From Lolium rigidum (Eukaryota > Streptophyta > Magnoliopsida > Poales > Poaceae), in the NCBI RefSeq assembly GCF_022539505.1, contig NC_061512.1:152069962-152133961 (forward strand): a stretch of 64,000 nt of DNA, read 5' to 3'. Each line of letters begins with the position of its first letter. Positions within the stretch are counted from its first letter, which is position 1. A model generated the notes under the pieces. That model made no database searches. It was not told the DNA's origin and saw nothing but the letters and a program-made list of their open reading frames with translations. This document shows positions 44,001 to 55,997 of the stretch, in pieces. The position numbers and the translations under genes are program-made.

Positions 44001-45559
44001 TGATACGTCTCCAACGTATCGATAATTTCTTGTGTTCCATGCCACATTATTGATGTTATCTACATGTTTTATGCACACTTTATGTCATATTCGTGCATTT
44101 TCCGGAACTAACCTATTAACAAGATGCCGAAGTGCCAGTTCCCGTTTTCTGCTGTTTTTGGTTTCAGAAATCCTAGTAACGAAATATTCTCGGAATCGGA
44201 CGAAATCAACGCCAAAGTTCCTATTTTCATCGGAAGCATCCAGAACACCCGGGAAGGACCAGAGGGGGGCCACAGGGCCTCCAAACCCTAGGCCGGCGCG
44301 GCCGAGAGGGGCCGCGCCGCCCTATGGTGTGGCCCCCCGTCAGCCCTCCTGCGCCGCCTCTTCGCCTATATAAAGCCCCCTGGACCAGAAAACCCGATAC
44401 CAATTGACGAAACCCACGTAAACCTGCCGAGCCGCCGCCATCGCGAAGCCAAGATCCGGGGACAGGATCTCCGTTCCGGCACCCCGCCGGAGCGGGGAAG
44501 TGCCCCGGAAGGCTTCTCCATCGACACCGCTGCCATCTCCACCGCCATCTTCATCACCGCTGCTGCTCCCATGAGGAGGGAGTAGTTCTCCATCGAGGCT
44601 CGGGGCTGTACCGGTAGCTATGTGGTTCATCTCTCTCCTATGTGTTTCAATACAATAATCTCATGAGCTGCCTTACATGATTGAGATTCATATGATGATG
44701 CTTGTAATCTAGATGTCATTATGCTAGTCAAGTGGGTTTTACTTATGTGATCTCCGGAGACTCCTCGTCCCACGTGTGTAAAGGTGACAGTGCGTGCACC
44801 GTGTTAGTACTTGGTTTATGCTATGATCAAGATCTCTTGTAGATTGCGAAGTTAACTATTGCTATGATATATTGATGTGATCTATTCCTCCTACATATGC
44901 ATGAAGGTGACAGTGTGCATGCTATGCTAGTACTTGGTTTAGTCTCGCTGATCTATCTTACACTAAAGGTTACTTAAACATGAGCATTATTGTGGAGCTT
45001 GTTAACTCCGGCATTGAGGGTTCGTGTAATCCTACGCAATGTGTTCATCATCCAACAAAAGTGTAGAGTATGCATTTATCCGTTCCGTTATGTGATCGAT
45101 GTTGAGAGTGTCCACTAGTGAAAGTGTAATCCCTAGGCCTTGTTCCTAAATACTCGCTGAGTTACTACTCGCTTGTTTACTACTACTCGCGTTACTACTC
45201 GCTGAGTTACTACCGCTTGTTTACTGTTTCTATCACGTTACTACTGCTCGCAATACCACCACCATCAACTACACGCCAAGCACTTTTCCGGCACCGTTGC
45301 TACTGCTCATACTTATTTATACCACCTGTATTTCACTATCTCTTCGCCGAACTAGTGCACCTATTAGGTGTGTTGGGGACACAAGAGACTTCTTGCTTTG
45401 TGGTTGCAGGGTTGCATGAGAGGGATATCTTTGACCTCTTCCTCCCTGAGTTCGATAAACCTTGGGTATCCACTTAAGGGAAACTTGCTGCTGTTCTACA
45501 AACCTCTGCTCTTGGAGGCCCAACACTGTCTACAAGAATAGAAGCTCCCGTAGACATCA
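44001..45559 (+). repeat. E5 3' LTR
   Basis: This 1559-bp LTR has TATATAAA at 44367-44374 and ends ...TAGACATCA against the second ATCTT. Confidence 0.93.
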
Positions 45560-48035
45560 ATCTTCTTTTGCGTAAAGCCAATTTTCCTTTGTAAGATGAG
45601 AGAGAAGAGAAGTTCGACTACTCAGAACCTTTGAAAGGGGATAAGAGAGCGACATCTCCATCTCTATTGATCATCATATTGTATCCACCAAATCTTCATC
45701 ATCTAGAACCACTATCCTCGGATCACCCCCTCAACACCCGGAGAAGGTATCCGTAAACACACATTGGTTGCCAAGTTTTACGATCAAGTTCAAGTTGTCT
45801 ATGATCACAGAATCCATTCCCAAGTCGTCCGTAACCGTGGACACGGCTTTTCGAAAAGATTTAACCCTGCAGGGGTGCACAACTTTACCCACACGTGCCA
45901 ACCGACTCTTAATGCCAATATATTAGCTTTCTTCCTTGGAAAGCCGGCAGAGGGTGGTCGACCACGACCTTTACCTTGATGTCGCCGAGACCATGAGTCA
46001 CGCACTAAGGATTGTTCCGCCGTAACGGGTCAAGTCCCGAAGTCGGTCCTTAACGATGTGAGGCGAGGTGGGTTTCACCAGGGACTCTAACCCAAGCCAC
46101 CTCGGCCACGCTTACCTACCTGTATGCTATGCACCTTTTCACAAACATTTTCGATGCATATGTCCAAATAACGCGCGAACTATGTGACTCATGGAATCTA
46201 CTAGGCAAGTTAGTGAGTCGAGAGGGTACCATAATAGGGCCTCGTGTGGTTGTACGCTCGGTCTTGGTTCAAGAGGCGAGAACTCGGTTCCTAGGGTCGG
46301 CAGAAACGAAACAACCCACCACATCCCAATGTGGCCTCTCGTCTGAGCCTTTAGTCATGTTTAACAACATCTCTACACTTACCACGTCAACCTGTCATGC
46401 TAGATTCATTTCCTTGTAAGGCTCCAGTCCGAAGACCGGAGTAGTAGCGTAACAAAATAAGCATGGCTAAGCATAAAGAGATAAAGGCTCTCGCGACGCA
46501 CACATGCCAAACCTAGTTATGCTAGGAGCAGTGGATCAGGGTATCGAGGCTACAAAGGTCGGACATGCAGCAGATAGGGTAACTCTATCTACCGATAAAA
46601 GACAGTTGAATCGTATGCGATATGTAGGAACCACAGATAAAACATTTCGAAATCATAAATGAACCAGGTTAGGGCTTGCCTTGTCCCTCAGCGGATGAGT
46701 ACTGTTCTTCGGTAGCGTTGACGTCGGACTCCGGCTCAGATCCTATTCGCGAAGAACCAAACACCGGAAAGGGAAACAAACATTCACGACATGGCATAAT
46801 GCAATGCGCATACAATATGAATGACATGTCATGTGAATGGAATTGAGCAACCCTAGGTGCATCGTCAAATTAAAGTGGGTCCGGCATCGGACACCGCCAT
46901 ATGAGAGGGGTTCTTTTAGGGTTTCTACTAAGCTCCACATTTAATTGTTTCAAACATGCATGAAACATGGATAATCAACTAGGATTTAATTTTCTGATTA
47001 TTTTGATATATAATTTTATATTTTTCTGAATAAATATGAATTATTTATCAATTACTGAAAATAACCAGAAAATAGAAAAAGGAAATATGACCTCACGCTG
47101 ACGTCAGCATGACGTCAGCGCGGCCATGAGCTCTCTGGGAGCTCTGGTCGGGCTTCAATCGGCCGAAATGGTCTCCAATCGAGGCGCGTGAGGGGGGGAA
47201 AAGGATCAGCGGGACGCGGGCGACCATTTGGTGGTGGCGCCGCCCGCCAATTGTCGCCGGAACGTCGCCGGCGACGACGTCCGACGGCGGCCGGGCAGGT
47301 GGTGCGTGGCGACGGCGCTAGAGAGCGAGAGGGAGCGGGCCGAGGGCATGGGAGGAACCAGGGGCTCACCCTGAGCACGCTGGTGAGGACGGCGTCGCCG
47401 GAGGTGGCCGGAATCGCCGGCGAGAGGCGGTGGCCGGCGCGGCAGAGGTCGCCCGATTGGCGCGGTAGGGGGCTCTCCGGCGGCAGCCGGTTGGTGGAGG
47501 AGGTCCACGGCGTCGCGGCGGAGCTCCTGGTGGCGTCGGCTGGGCGCGGGGAGGCGTAGAACGGCGGCGACGGCGAGTTGGCCGGGGCTAGGGTTTCCTC
47601 CGGCTTGCAGAGAAGGGGAGGGGAGGAGGGGCGGTGGAGAAATGGGGGTTCTCCCCTGGCGCGGCGGCGCTTTATAAGCCGCCGGGGACGGCGGGAGGCA
47701 TCCGGGCCGCCGGCGCCATCGACGGCCGCGGCAGCGCCAGGCAGCAGCCTGCCTGCGTGCGTGGAGAAGAAGACAGGGGGTTTTTGCAGAAAACCCCCTG
47801 GTCTTCAGGGTTTTCTCAGGAATTTTTAAAATAGGAGGATTTTTATGATTTTTGGGGTATTTGAACCCATATTTTGAGGGGCTTTTTGCAACAAATTTTA
47901 AATAGAGCCAAATACAACATTTGAAATTTTGTTTCAAACCATTTTGGTGCAAGATTTCACAAATTAGATGCAAATGCATGCATGCTTATGAGCAACTAAC
48001 AACATTTATTTGATTAACAAAGTGGTTCTGTTACA

Positions 48036-48072
48036 ACTCTACCCCCCTTACAAGAATCTCGTCCCCGAGATT
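48036..48072 (-). other. Polypurine tract and hairpin of E4
   Basis: On the minus strand a hairpin with arms AATCTCG/CGAGATT is followed by an AAGGGGGG purine run next to the 3' LTR. It starts immediately after the pol stop codon. Element H1 shows the same structure at 454-487. Confidence 0.8.
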
Positions 48073-48073
48073 C

Positions 48074-51000
48074 CTATGTTTTAGAAAAGAAGGTAGGGTA
48101 CTCAGATCGGAGACGATCTTCTCGTTCCCAGGTTGCTTCTGACTCTGAGTGATGAGACCATTGAACTTTCAGAAATTTGATGGTTTGACGCCGAGTTTTA
48201 CGCTCAACTTCATCAAGGATACGGATAGGATACTCTCGATAGGTCAGATCCTCTTGGAGATCAAGGGTTTCGTGATCAATAGCACGGATGGGATTTTTGA
48301 AGCAACGTTTGAGTTGGGAGACATGGAAGACGTCACGAACTTCAGGAAAAGTTGGAGGGAGTTCCAACTTATAGGCAAGTGTACCTCGTTTTGCAAGGAT
48401 GCGGAAAGGACCAACATAGCGAGTAGCTAGTTTGCCTTTTATACCGAAACGATGGACACCTCTTAAAGGAGTGACTCGAAGATAAGCTTGCTCGCCAACT
48501 TCATAGCGAACTTCTTGATGATAACGATCATAATTGCTCTTTTGACGAGATCGAGCAGCTTTCAAACGCTCTCGGATAATGCCAACTTGATCTTCTGCTT
48601 CCTTGATCATGTCCGGTCCAAAGAATTGTCTTTCACCGGTTTCTGACCAATTCAGAGGGGTTCGACATTTCCGTCCATAAAGAGCTTCAAAAGGTGCCAT
48701 GCCCAGACTAGACTGGAAACTGTTGTTATAGGAGAATTCAGCAAATGGAAGGCACTTTTCCCAATTCTTGCCGAAGGATATAACACAGGCCCTGAGCATG
48801 TCTTCAAGGATTTGATTCACCCTTTCGGTTTGACCACCGGTTTGAGGATGATAGGCCGTGCTGAAGGAAAGACGAGTTCCCATAGCTTGTTGGAAACTGG
48901 CCCAGAACTTGGAAGTAAACAGGCTTCCTCGGTCAGAGATAATCTTCTTTGGAACACCATGAAGAGATACTATTCGAGAAACATACAAATCTGCCAACTT
49001 GCTAGCAGTAATGTCTTCTCGGATAGGAAGGAAGTGAGCAACCTTGGATAGGCGATCAACAATTACCCATATAGCATTGCTTCCTTTCTGAGTTTTGGGA
49101 AGTCCGGTAATGAAATCCATGCCAATTTCATCCCATTTCCATTCAGGAGTAGATAGAGGTTGAAGAGTACCAGCTGGTCTTTGATGCTCATCTTTTACAC
49201 GACGGCAAACGTCGCATTCAGCTACGAAGCGAGCGATTTCTCTTTTCATCCGGGTCCACCAGAACCTTTGGCGAAGATCCTGATACATCTTTGTACTTCC
49301 AGGATGAATAGATAGAGGAGACTCATGAGCTTCTCGAAGGATAAGCTCTCTCAGGTTCTTTTTCTTCGGCACCACCAAGCGGTTACCAAAGTAGACAACA
49401 CCTTGATCGTTAATGGAGAAACATTTAGCATCTCCGCTAGCAATGTTCTCTTTGATCTTAGTGATACCCAAATCACGCTTCTGAGCGGCTTTGATCTGGT
49501 CTTCAAGAGAGGGTTTCACCTCTAAGTTAGCAAGGAACCCCTGAGGAACAACCTCAAGATTAAGTCGTGCAAATTCCTCATGGAGGGCAGGTTGATATTG
49601 CTTGATCATCAGATTGTTGCAATACGACTTCCGACTTAGCGCGTCAGCAACGACGTTGGCCTTGCCGGGCTGATAGTTAAGACCCAAATCATAGTCCTTG
49701 ATGAGTTCCAACCATCTTGTCTGCCTGAGATTCAGATCTGGTTGGGTAAAGAGATACTTCAGGCTTTGATGATCCGAGTACAACTCGCAACGATTACCGT
49801 AAAGGTAGGGTCTCCATTGCTTAAGATCATGGACCACAGCTGCAAGCTCTAGATCATGAGTTGGATAATTGAGCTCATGTGGCTTCAACTGTCGAGAGGC
49901 ATAGGCCACTACATGGCCATCTTGCATCAACACACATCCGAGCCCTTGAAGGGAGGCGTCACAGAAGATGACAAAGTCTTTGCTTGTGTCTGGAAGGACA
50001 AGTACCGGAGCGGTAGTCAGCTTTATTTTCAGTGTCTGAAAACTTTCTTCAGCCTTTTCTGACCACTCGAACTTCTTATCTTTCTTCGAAGATCGAGTCA
50101 TTGGTTTGGCAATCTTGGAGAAATTATCGATGTATCGACGGTAATAACCCGCCAATCCAAGAAAACTCCGAATTTCTTTGGCTGACTTAGGAGTCTTCCG
50201 AGTCAAGAACGGATTGAACTTTATCTGGAATGATCGCAACACCTTTTGCAGAGACCACATGGCCAAGAAAGATGAGCTCTTGTAGCCGAACTCACATTTA
50301 GAAAACTTGGCATAGAGACGGTGTTCACGAAGCTTTGTCGGCACCAAACGCAAGTGTTCGGTGTGTTCTTCTTCGGTTTTGGAGTAGACCAGAATATCAT
50401 CAATGTAGATAATGACGAATTTGTCAAGGTACTCCATAAACACAGAGTTCATGAGCCGCATAAAAGTGGCTGGAGCATTAGTGAGGCCAAAGGACATGAC
50501 AGTGTACTCGTAAAGACCATAACGAGTCATGAACGCCGTTTTTGGAATGTCCTCCGTTCGGATTTTGATTTGATGGTAGCCCGATCTCAAATCCATCTTG
50601 GAAAAGACTGTGGCACCACTCAATTGATCAAAAAGATCATTGATTCGAGGTAGAGGGTACTTGTTCTTGATGGTTACTGCGTTGAGCGGCCGGTAATCAA
50701 CAACCAGACGCGGAACATTGGTATCTCTCTTCTTGACAAAGAGTGCGGGACATCCCCAAGATGAAGTACTAGGTTGGATGTATCTTTTCCCTTCTAACTC
50801 TTCTAACTGCTTCTTCAGTTCAACCAACTCTTCTCGAGGCATACGATAAGGACGTCGAGAAACAGGAGCAGTTCCAGGAACCAGCTCGATGACAAACTCC
50901 ACACTTCTATCAGGTGGCATGCCATGTAATTCTTCCGGAAAGACATCAGGGAAGTCACAAACCACCGGAACATCAGAAATTTCAAGTGGAGGTAAGACGT

Positions 51001-51250
51001 CAAGGGCATACAACTCAGCATCAGGAATGTGCACTGCTGATGGAGGTGTTGCGGACGGGGACCAATACAGAATGGAGCTTCCGGAAAGATCGGTTAGAGT
51101 AAGAGACCTGGCTGCACAATCAATGACAACCTGATATTTAGCTAGCCAATCCAGGCCCAAAATGATATCAATGTCGGTTGACTTGAGGGCAATTAGGGGA
51201 ATCGGAAAAAGAAGATATCCAATCTCAATTTTATTCCCATGAGTAACCAT
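48074..51250 (-). CDS. pol: E4 pol: RT, RNase H, integrase, chromodomain
   Basis: The open frame is 1058 codons. In order it has the protease C-terminus ([11 protein letters not shown]), reverse transcriptase with catalytic YIDD (50390-50407), RNase H ([28 protein letters not shown]), and integrase with an HHCC zinc region and the D,D-35-E residues (MDFITG near 49115, SDRGSLF near 48930, GQTERVNQ near 48825). A C-terminal chromodomain follows ([12 protein letters not shown], around 48080-48230). The enzymes copy and integrate the element, and the chromodomain would guide it to chromatin. Downstream of YIDD, about 30 codons (50200-50286) read as nonsense compared with the family, because a one-base loss and a one-base gain compensate. 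RT activity is doubtful. The frame joins the protease segment only through a shift near 51200-51250. Confidence 0.92.
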   Translation of the reverse strand: MVTHGNKIEIGYLLFPIPLIALKSTDIDIILGLDWLAKYQVVIDCAARSLTLTDLSGSSILYWSPSATPPSAVHIPDAELYALDVLPPLEISDVPVVCDFPDVFPEELHGMPPDRSVEFVIELVPGTAPVSRRPYRMPREELVELKKQLEELEGKRYIQPSTSSWGCPALFVKKRDTNVPRLVVDYRPLNAVTIKNKYPLPRINDLFDQLSGATVFSKMDLRSGYHQIKIRTEDIPKTAFMTRYGLYEYTVMSFGLTNAPATFMRLMNSVFMEYLDKFVIIYIDDILVYSKTEEEHTEHLRLVPTKLREHRLYAKFSKCEFGYKSSSFLAMWSLQKVLRSFQIKFNPFLTRKTPKSAKEIRSFLGLAGYYRRYIDNFSKIAKPMTRSSKKDKKFEWSEKAEESFQTLKIKLTTAPVLVLPDTSKDFVIFCDASLQGLGCVLMQDGHVVAYASRQLKPHELNYPTHDLELAAVVHDLKQWRPYLYGNRCELYSDHQSLKYLFTQPDLNLRQTRWLELIKDYDLGLNYQPGKANVVADALSRKSYCNNLMIKQYQPALHEEFARLNLEVVPQGFLANLEVKPSLEDQIKAAQKRDLGITKIKENIASGDAKCFSINDQGVVYFGNRLVVPKKKNLRELILREAHESPLSIHPGSTKMYQDLRQRFWWTRMKREIARFVAECDVCRRVKDEHQRPAGTLQPLSTPEWKWDEIGMDFITGLPKTQKGSNAIWVIVDRLSKVAHFLPIREDITASKLADLYVSRIVSLHGVPKKIISDRGSLFTSKFWASFQQAMGTRLSFSTAYHPQTGGQTERVNQILEDMLRACVISFGKNWEKCLPFAEFSYNNSFQSSLGMAPFEALYGRKCRTPLNWSETGERQFFGPDMIKEAEDQVGIIRERLKAARSRQKSNYDRYHQEVRYEVGEQAYLRVTPLRGVHRFGIKGKLATRYVGPFRILAKRGTLAYKLELPPTFPEVRDVFHVSQLKRCFKNPIRAIDHETLDLQEDLTYREYPIRILDEVERKTRRQTIKFLKVQWSHHSESEATWEREDRLRSEYPTFFSKT

Positions 51251-51440
51251 ATTGGTACGCCAAGTGGAACCCGGGACCGAACCATTAGGGTAGAGGGCAA
51301 CTTCACAAAGGTTATCCCATGCAATTGGGCAAACTCTTGGGATATGAATGAATGCGATGCTCCGGAATCAAACAGATCGTAGCTATAATGGATTTGATTC
51401 GAAGCGTACCCATTATGACGCTTGGATCCGCTTCGGCTTC
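51193..51440 (-). pseudogene. E4 aspartic protease segment
   Basis: The motif [10 protein letters not shown] (near 51345-51371) is the retropepsin active site of plant chromoviruses. It lies in a different frame from both gag and pol, so at least two frameshifts interrupt the polyprotein here. The rest of the fold continues in the pol frame. Confidence 0.75.
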
Positions 51441-52526
51441 CTCGAGTCGTGACATGGGTCGGACGACCACGACCAGCAAGCCGGAGGCTTGGTAGACTTA
51501 GTTGACTGTGGAACTCCATGAACACTGTGAGGGCACTCTCTCTTGAAGTGGCCAGGTTGACCACAAGTGAAGCATGCACCAGAACCTGGAGTAACCATGG
51601 CGGAACGATAGTTTGTTCCACCAGCATTGCTTGCAGGAGCACTTGGAGCTTGTGGACGAGGAGCATAACCAGAAGACTTTGGTGCATAAGGAGCACGAGG
51701 CACAGCACTGTATGGAATGAAAACACGGCGGCGCTGATTGCCTAATCCAGAAGACTGAGAAGTATCTCGAGTACGCTTGCGACTTTCCTCATAGTCCACC
51801 TTTTCTCTTTCTGCCTTCATAGCCTTGTTGACAAGATCTTGGCAGGTTGGGAAGTCCAGGAGATGAAGATCTCGACGAAGTTCAGGATCCAGTCCCTTGC
51901 GGAACAAGGCTTGCTTCTTGGCATCAGTGGAAGTCTCTTCAGGAGCATAGCAGGCAAGGCGATAGAAATTACCTTGGTAGTCACAGATAGAACCACTGCC
52001 CTGCGTCAGCTTCAGAAACTCTTCTATTTTCTCATCCATCAGACCCTCTGGGATATGATATGCACGGAAAGCAGCTTTGAACTCTGGCCAAGTTACGACA
52101 TGACCGGCAGGCTGCATCAACAGGAAATTTTCCCACCATGAACCAGCAGCTCCTTCAAGATGGTAGGTGGCAAAGTTCACCCGGTCCGCTTGAGCAGCGT
52201 GGGCAACCTCAAGCTTGCGCTCGATGGTGCGGAGCCGGTAGTCGGCATCAAGTGGCTCGGTGGAATAACCGAACACCTGGTGGGGTGAGGCGGATGAAGC
52301 TTCGGATCCCCACTTGTTCCTCATGACGCTGAGCTGTGTTCCACTCAATCCTTTCAAGGAGCCTTATGTTGTCAGCACGATTGGCTTCGTACATGGCCAT
52401 AAGTTGGACCATAGAAGGAGGAGGAGGAAGTTCAACATTCTCCTCATGACCATCTCCACGGCCATTGCCACGGCCATGAACACGGCCACGACCACGGTCG
52501 GCACCACTTCTAGTACCGCCCGACAT
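51413..52526 (-). pseudogene. gag: E4 gag, frameshifted
   Basis: The likely start is ATG at 52526 (MSGGTRSGADRGRGR..., an Arg/Gly-rich leader). The frame shifts near 52250-52300. The main part shows the retrotransposon gag domain (ADRVNFATYHLEGAAGSWWENFLLM, EFKAAFRAYHIPEGLMDEKIEEFLKL) and a CCHC zinc knuckle (CFTCGQPGHFKREC, near 51540-51580). It then ends at 51413 after another shift. It would form the particle, but in its present state no full-length gag can be made without frame changes. Confidence 0.82.
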
Positions 52527-53114
52527 CCCGAGGAGAAAACAAAAACCATGAGACACAGATTCACCGGAAGGATTCAACTGAAGGATAGCATGTACCGAAT
52601 GCAATGAGCATGCTAAAGGACAAGACATGTGATATGAAGATATATCATCGTATCGATATAGTAGTTGAAAAAACATACCAAACCTATACACTACAAACCG
52701 ACTCACAAACCATGAATATGGAATGCAAAGATGACATACCATCACCATATCTCATAAAGGAAAACAATTGGGTGTTAAGCACCCGAAGCAAGAATAGAGG
52801 GACAATGCTTCAGATGAACTGAGGCATTCTGGAAACTCTGAGACAAGCAACCTAAAACGGAGTACTCGAGAAAATAACCCAAACCCGCGTATCCTAGAGA
52901 TTTGAGTTGATAGGAAAGAAGTGAAATCTTTTTCCAATCAAAACCAGGTAAGATGACTCAGCATTAGAATGACACCAGATAAGGAGTAACAAGAATCATA
53001 TTCAGAGTTTTGCAAGTAAACTTTAGCTTTCAAATAGTTTTCGCAACAACTAGACTCAACATCGACCAGTGAACAAGGGTTTCCTACAGGCAGTCCTGCT
53101 CTGATACCAAAACC
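52527..53114. other. E4 5' leader region
   Basis: This non-coding sequence lies between the 5' LTR and the gag start on the minus strand. It includes the primer-binding site at 53098-53109. No other feature is supported. Confidence 0.7.
53098..53109 (-). other. Primer-binding site of E4
   Basis: On the minus strand TGGTATCAGAGC follows the LTR after a few bases. This is the standard site for initiator methionine tRNA in plant LTR retrotransposons. Confidence 0.88.
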
Positions 53115-55992
53115 TGTGGCACCCCCGGGATCAGGGTTAGACAAATACCAGATCTTCGTCTGACATAAGCCTAACCTCGAGCTCGAGAGACTACAGTGAG
53201 GGAATCGGTAACACAACAATGACTCTACGACTTAAAAGAATATATTACAACTCTTAACAGAGTAAGATCCAAATTATTACACGCAGAGGTCACTGACCCA
53301 ACATTCAACAAGCAACGGAAGCAAATTCTGTTATTCTAAATAACAAGATAGCAAAGGGCTTAAGAAGCCATAACATAAAGCGACGTCCCAGCCCATAAGT
53401 CGCGAGCTGCTGCCCGGGAACTCCAAACTAACCATCGATGTTAACGTAGAAACCACCTTCGAGCTGTAGCGACTTCATCCGAAACAAAAGCATGCAAAGC
53501 TGAGTACAGGGACTCAGCAAGACTTAGTACAACCTTTTAGCAAAGCGGGTATGCGAGCTTTCTGTAGATCTTCTTTTGCGTAAAGCCAATTTTCCTTTGT
53601 AAGATGAGAGAGAAGAGAAGTTCGACTACTCAGAACCTTTGAAAGGGGATAAGAGAGCGACATCTCCATCTCTATTGATCATCATATTGTATCCACCAAA
53701 TCTTCATCATCTAGAACCCGGAGAAGGTGTCCGTAAACACACATTGGTTGCCAAGTTTTACGATCAAGTTCAAGTTGTCTATGATCACAGAATCCATTCC
53801 CAAGTCGTCCGTAACCGTGGACACGGCTTTTCGAAAAGATTTAACCCTGCAGGGGTGCACAACTTTACCCACACGTGCCAACCGACTCTTAATGCCAATA
53901 TATTAGCTCTCTTCCTTGGAAAGCCGGCAGAGGGTGGTCGACCACGACCTTTACCTTGTTGTCGCCGAGACCATGAGTCACGCACTAAGGATTGTTCCGC
54001 CGTAATGGGTCAAGTCCCGAAGTCGGTCCTTAACGATGTGAGGCGAGGTGGGTTTCACCAGGGACTCTAACCCAAGACACCTCGGCCACGCTTACCTACC
54101 TGTATGCTATGCACCTTTTCACAAACATTTTCGATGCATATGTCCAAATAACGCGCGAACTATGTGACTCACGGAATCTACTAGGCAAGTTAGTGAGTCG
54201 AGAGGGTACCATAATAGGGCCTCGTGTGGTTGTACGCTCGGTCTTGGTTCAAGAGGCGAGAACTCGGTTCCTAGGGTCGGCGAAACGAAACAACCCACCA
54301 CATCCCAATGTGGCCTCTCGTCCGAGCCTTTAATCATGTTTAACAACATCTCTACACTTACCACGTCAACTCCGTCATGCTAGATTCATTTCCTTGTAAG
54401 GCTCCGAGTCCGAAGACCGGAGTAGTAGCGTAACAAAATTAGCATGGCTAAGCATAAAGAGATAAAGGCTCTCGCGACGCACACATGCCAAACCTAGTTA
54501 TGCTAGGAGCAGTGGATCAGGGTATCGAGGCTACAAAGGTCGGACATGCAGCAGATAGGGTAACTCTATCTACCGATAAAAGACAGTTGAATCGTTTGCG
54601 ATATGTAGGAACCACAGATAAAACATTTCGAAATCATAAATGAACCAGGTTAGGGCTTGCCTTGTCCCTCAGCGGATGAGTACTGTTCTTCGGTAGCGTT
54701 GACGTTGGACTCCGGCTCAGATCCTATTCGCGAAGAACCAAACACCGGAAAGGGAAACAAACATTCACGACATGGCATAATGCAATGCGCATACAATATG
54801 AATGACATGTCATGTGAATGGAATTGAGCAACCCTAGGTGCATCGTCAAATTAAAGTGGTTCCGGCATCGGACACCGCCATATGAGAGGGGTTCTTTTAG
54901 GGTTTCTACTAAGCTCCACATTTAATTGTTTCAAACATGCATGAAACATGGATAATCAACTAGGATTTAATTTTCTGATTATTTTGATATATAATTTTAT
55001 ATTTTTCTGAATAAATATGAATTATTTATCAATTACTGAAAATAACCAGAAAATAGAAAAAGGAAATATGACCTCACGCTGACGTCAGCATGACGTCAGC
55101 GCGGCCATGAGCTCTCTGGGAGCTCTGGTCGGGCTCCAATCGGCCGAAATGGTCTCCAATCGAGGCGCGTGAGGGGGGGAAAGGATCGGCGGGACGCGGG
55201 CGACCATTTGGTGGTGGCGCCGCCCGCCAATTGTCGCCGGAACGTCGCCGGCGACGACGTCCGACGGCGGCCGGGCAGGTGGTGCGTGGCGACGGCGCTA
55301 GAGAGTGAGAGGGTGCGGGCCGAGGTCATGGGAGGAACCAGGGGCGCACCCTGAGCACGCTGGTGAAGACGGCGTCGCCGGAGGTGGCCGGAATCGCCGG
55401 CGAGAGGCGGTGGCCGGCGCGGTAGGGGGCTCTCCGGCGGCAGCCGCTTGGTGGAGGAGGTCCACGGCGTCGCGGCGGAGCTCCTGGTGGCGTCGGCTGG
55501 GCGCGGGGAGGCGCAGAACGGCGGCGACGGCGAGTTGGCCGGGGCTAGGGTTTCCTCCGGCTTGCAGAGAAGGGGAGGGGAGGAGGGGCGGTCGCGAAAT
55601 GGGGGTTCTCCCCTGGCGCGGCGGCGCTTTATAAGCCGCCGGGGGCGGCGGGAGGCATCTGGGCCGCCGGCGCCATCGACGGCCGCGGCAGCGCCAGGCA
55701 GCAGCCCGCTCGCGTGCGTGGAGAAGAAGACAGGGGTTTTTGCGTGAAAACCCCCGGTCTTCGAGGGTTTTCTCAGGAATTTTTAAAATAGGAGGATTTT
55801 TATGATTTTTGGGGTATTTGAACCCATATTTTGAGGGGCTTTTTGCAACAAATTTTAAATAGAGCCAAATACAACATTTGAAATTTTGTTTCAAACCATT
55901 TTGGTGCAAGATTTCACAAATTAGATGCAAATGCATGCATGCTTATGAGCAACTAACAACATTTATTTGATTAACAAAGTGGTTCTGTTACA
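53115..55992 (-). repeat. E4 5' LTR
   Basis: This 2.88-kb LTR is unusually long. A minus-strand TATAAA lies at 55628-55633 within a GC-rich region. An open frame of 212 codons (55298-55936 minus) crosses this TATA box and reflects composition. The differences from the 3' LTR are mainly two short deletions. Confidence 0.92.
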
Positions 55993-55997
55993 ATGCC

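Larger units (their letters stand above)
38936..45559 (+). mobile_element. E5: non-autonomous gypsy-type element inside the E4 LTR
   Basis: The 6.6 kb element has TGATACG...CATCA termini and a perfect ATCTT duplication (38931-38935 and 45560-45564). Its LTRs resemble the E3 LTRs at the start but diverge after roughly the first 250 bases. It has the same primer-binding site, the same polypurine motif and similar non-coding internal sequence. Its single ORF is unrelated to E3 gag. RT and integrase are absent. It is the youngest layer of this nest. Confidence 0.94.
38479..48035 (-). repeat. E4 3' LTR, interrupted by E5
   Basis: The LTR consists of 38479-38935 and 45565-48035, about 2.93 kb when joined. 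It matches 53115-55992 but keeps about 28 bases near 45712 and about 20 bases near 47445 that the 5' LTR lacks. A minus-strand TATAAA lies at 47671-47676. Long GC-rich open frames (for example 47206-47979 minus) run across the TATA box and are not regarded as genes. Confidence 0.9.
38479..55992 (-). mobile_element. E4: chromovirus (gypsy) with 2.9 kb LTRs, hosting E5
   Basis: The element is bounded by TGTGGCACC...CTGTTACA and a perfect ATCGG-unrelated 5-bp duplication ATGCC (38474-38478 and 55993-55997). It is transcribed leftwards, with the 5' LTR at 53115-55992 and the 3' LTR at 38479-48035 (split by E5). Internal order on the minus strand is primer-binding site, gag, protease, RT, RNase H, integrase, chromodomain and polypurine tract. 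Protein order and chromodomain place it among plant chromoviruses, probably the Tekay/Del group. It is the only element here with a near-complete pol. Confidence 0.93.

Noticed and set aside
47206..47979. 257-codon minus-strand open frame in the E4 3' LTR (and a 212-codon equivalent in the other LTR)
   Set aside because: It crosses the LTR TATA box, is mostly Arg/Pro/Ala from GC-rich sequence, and the two LTR copies do not keep the same frame.
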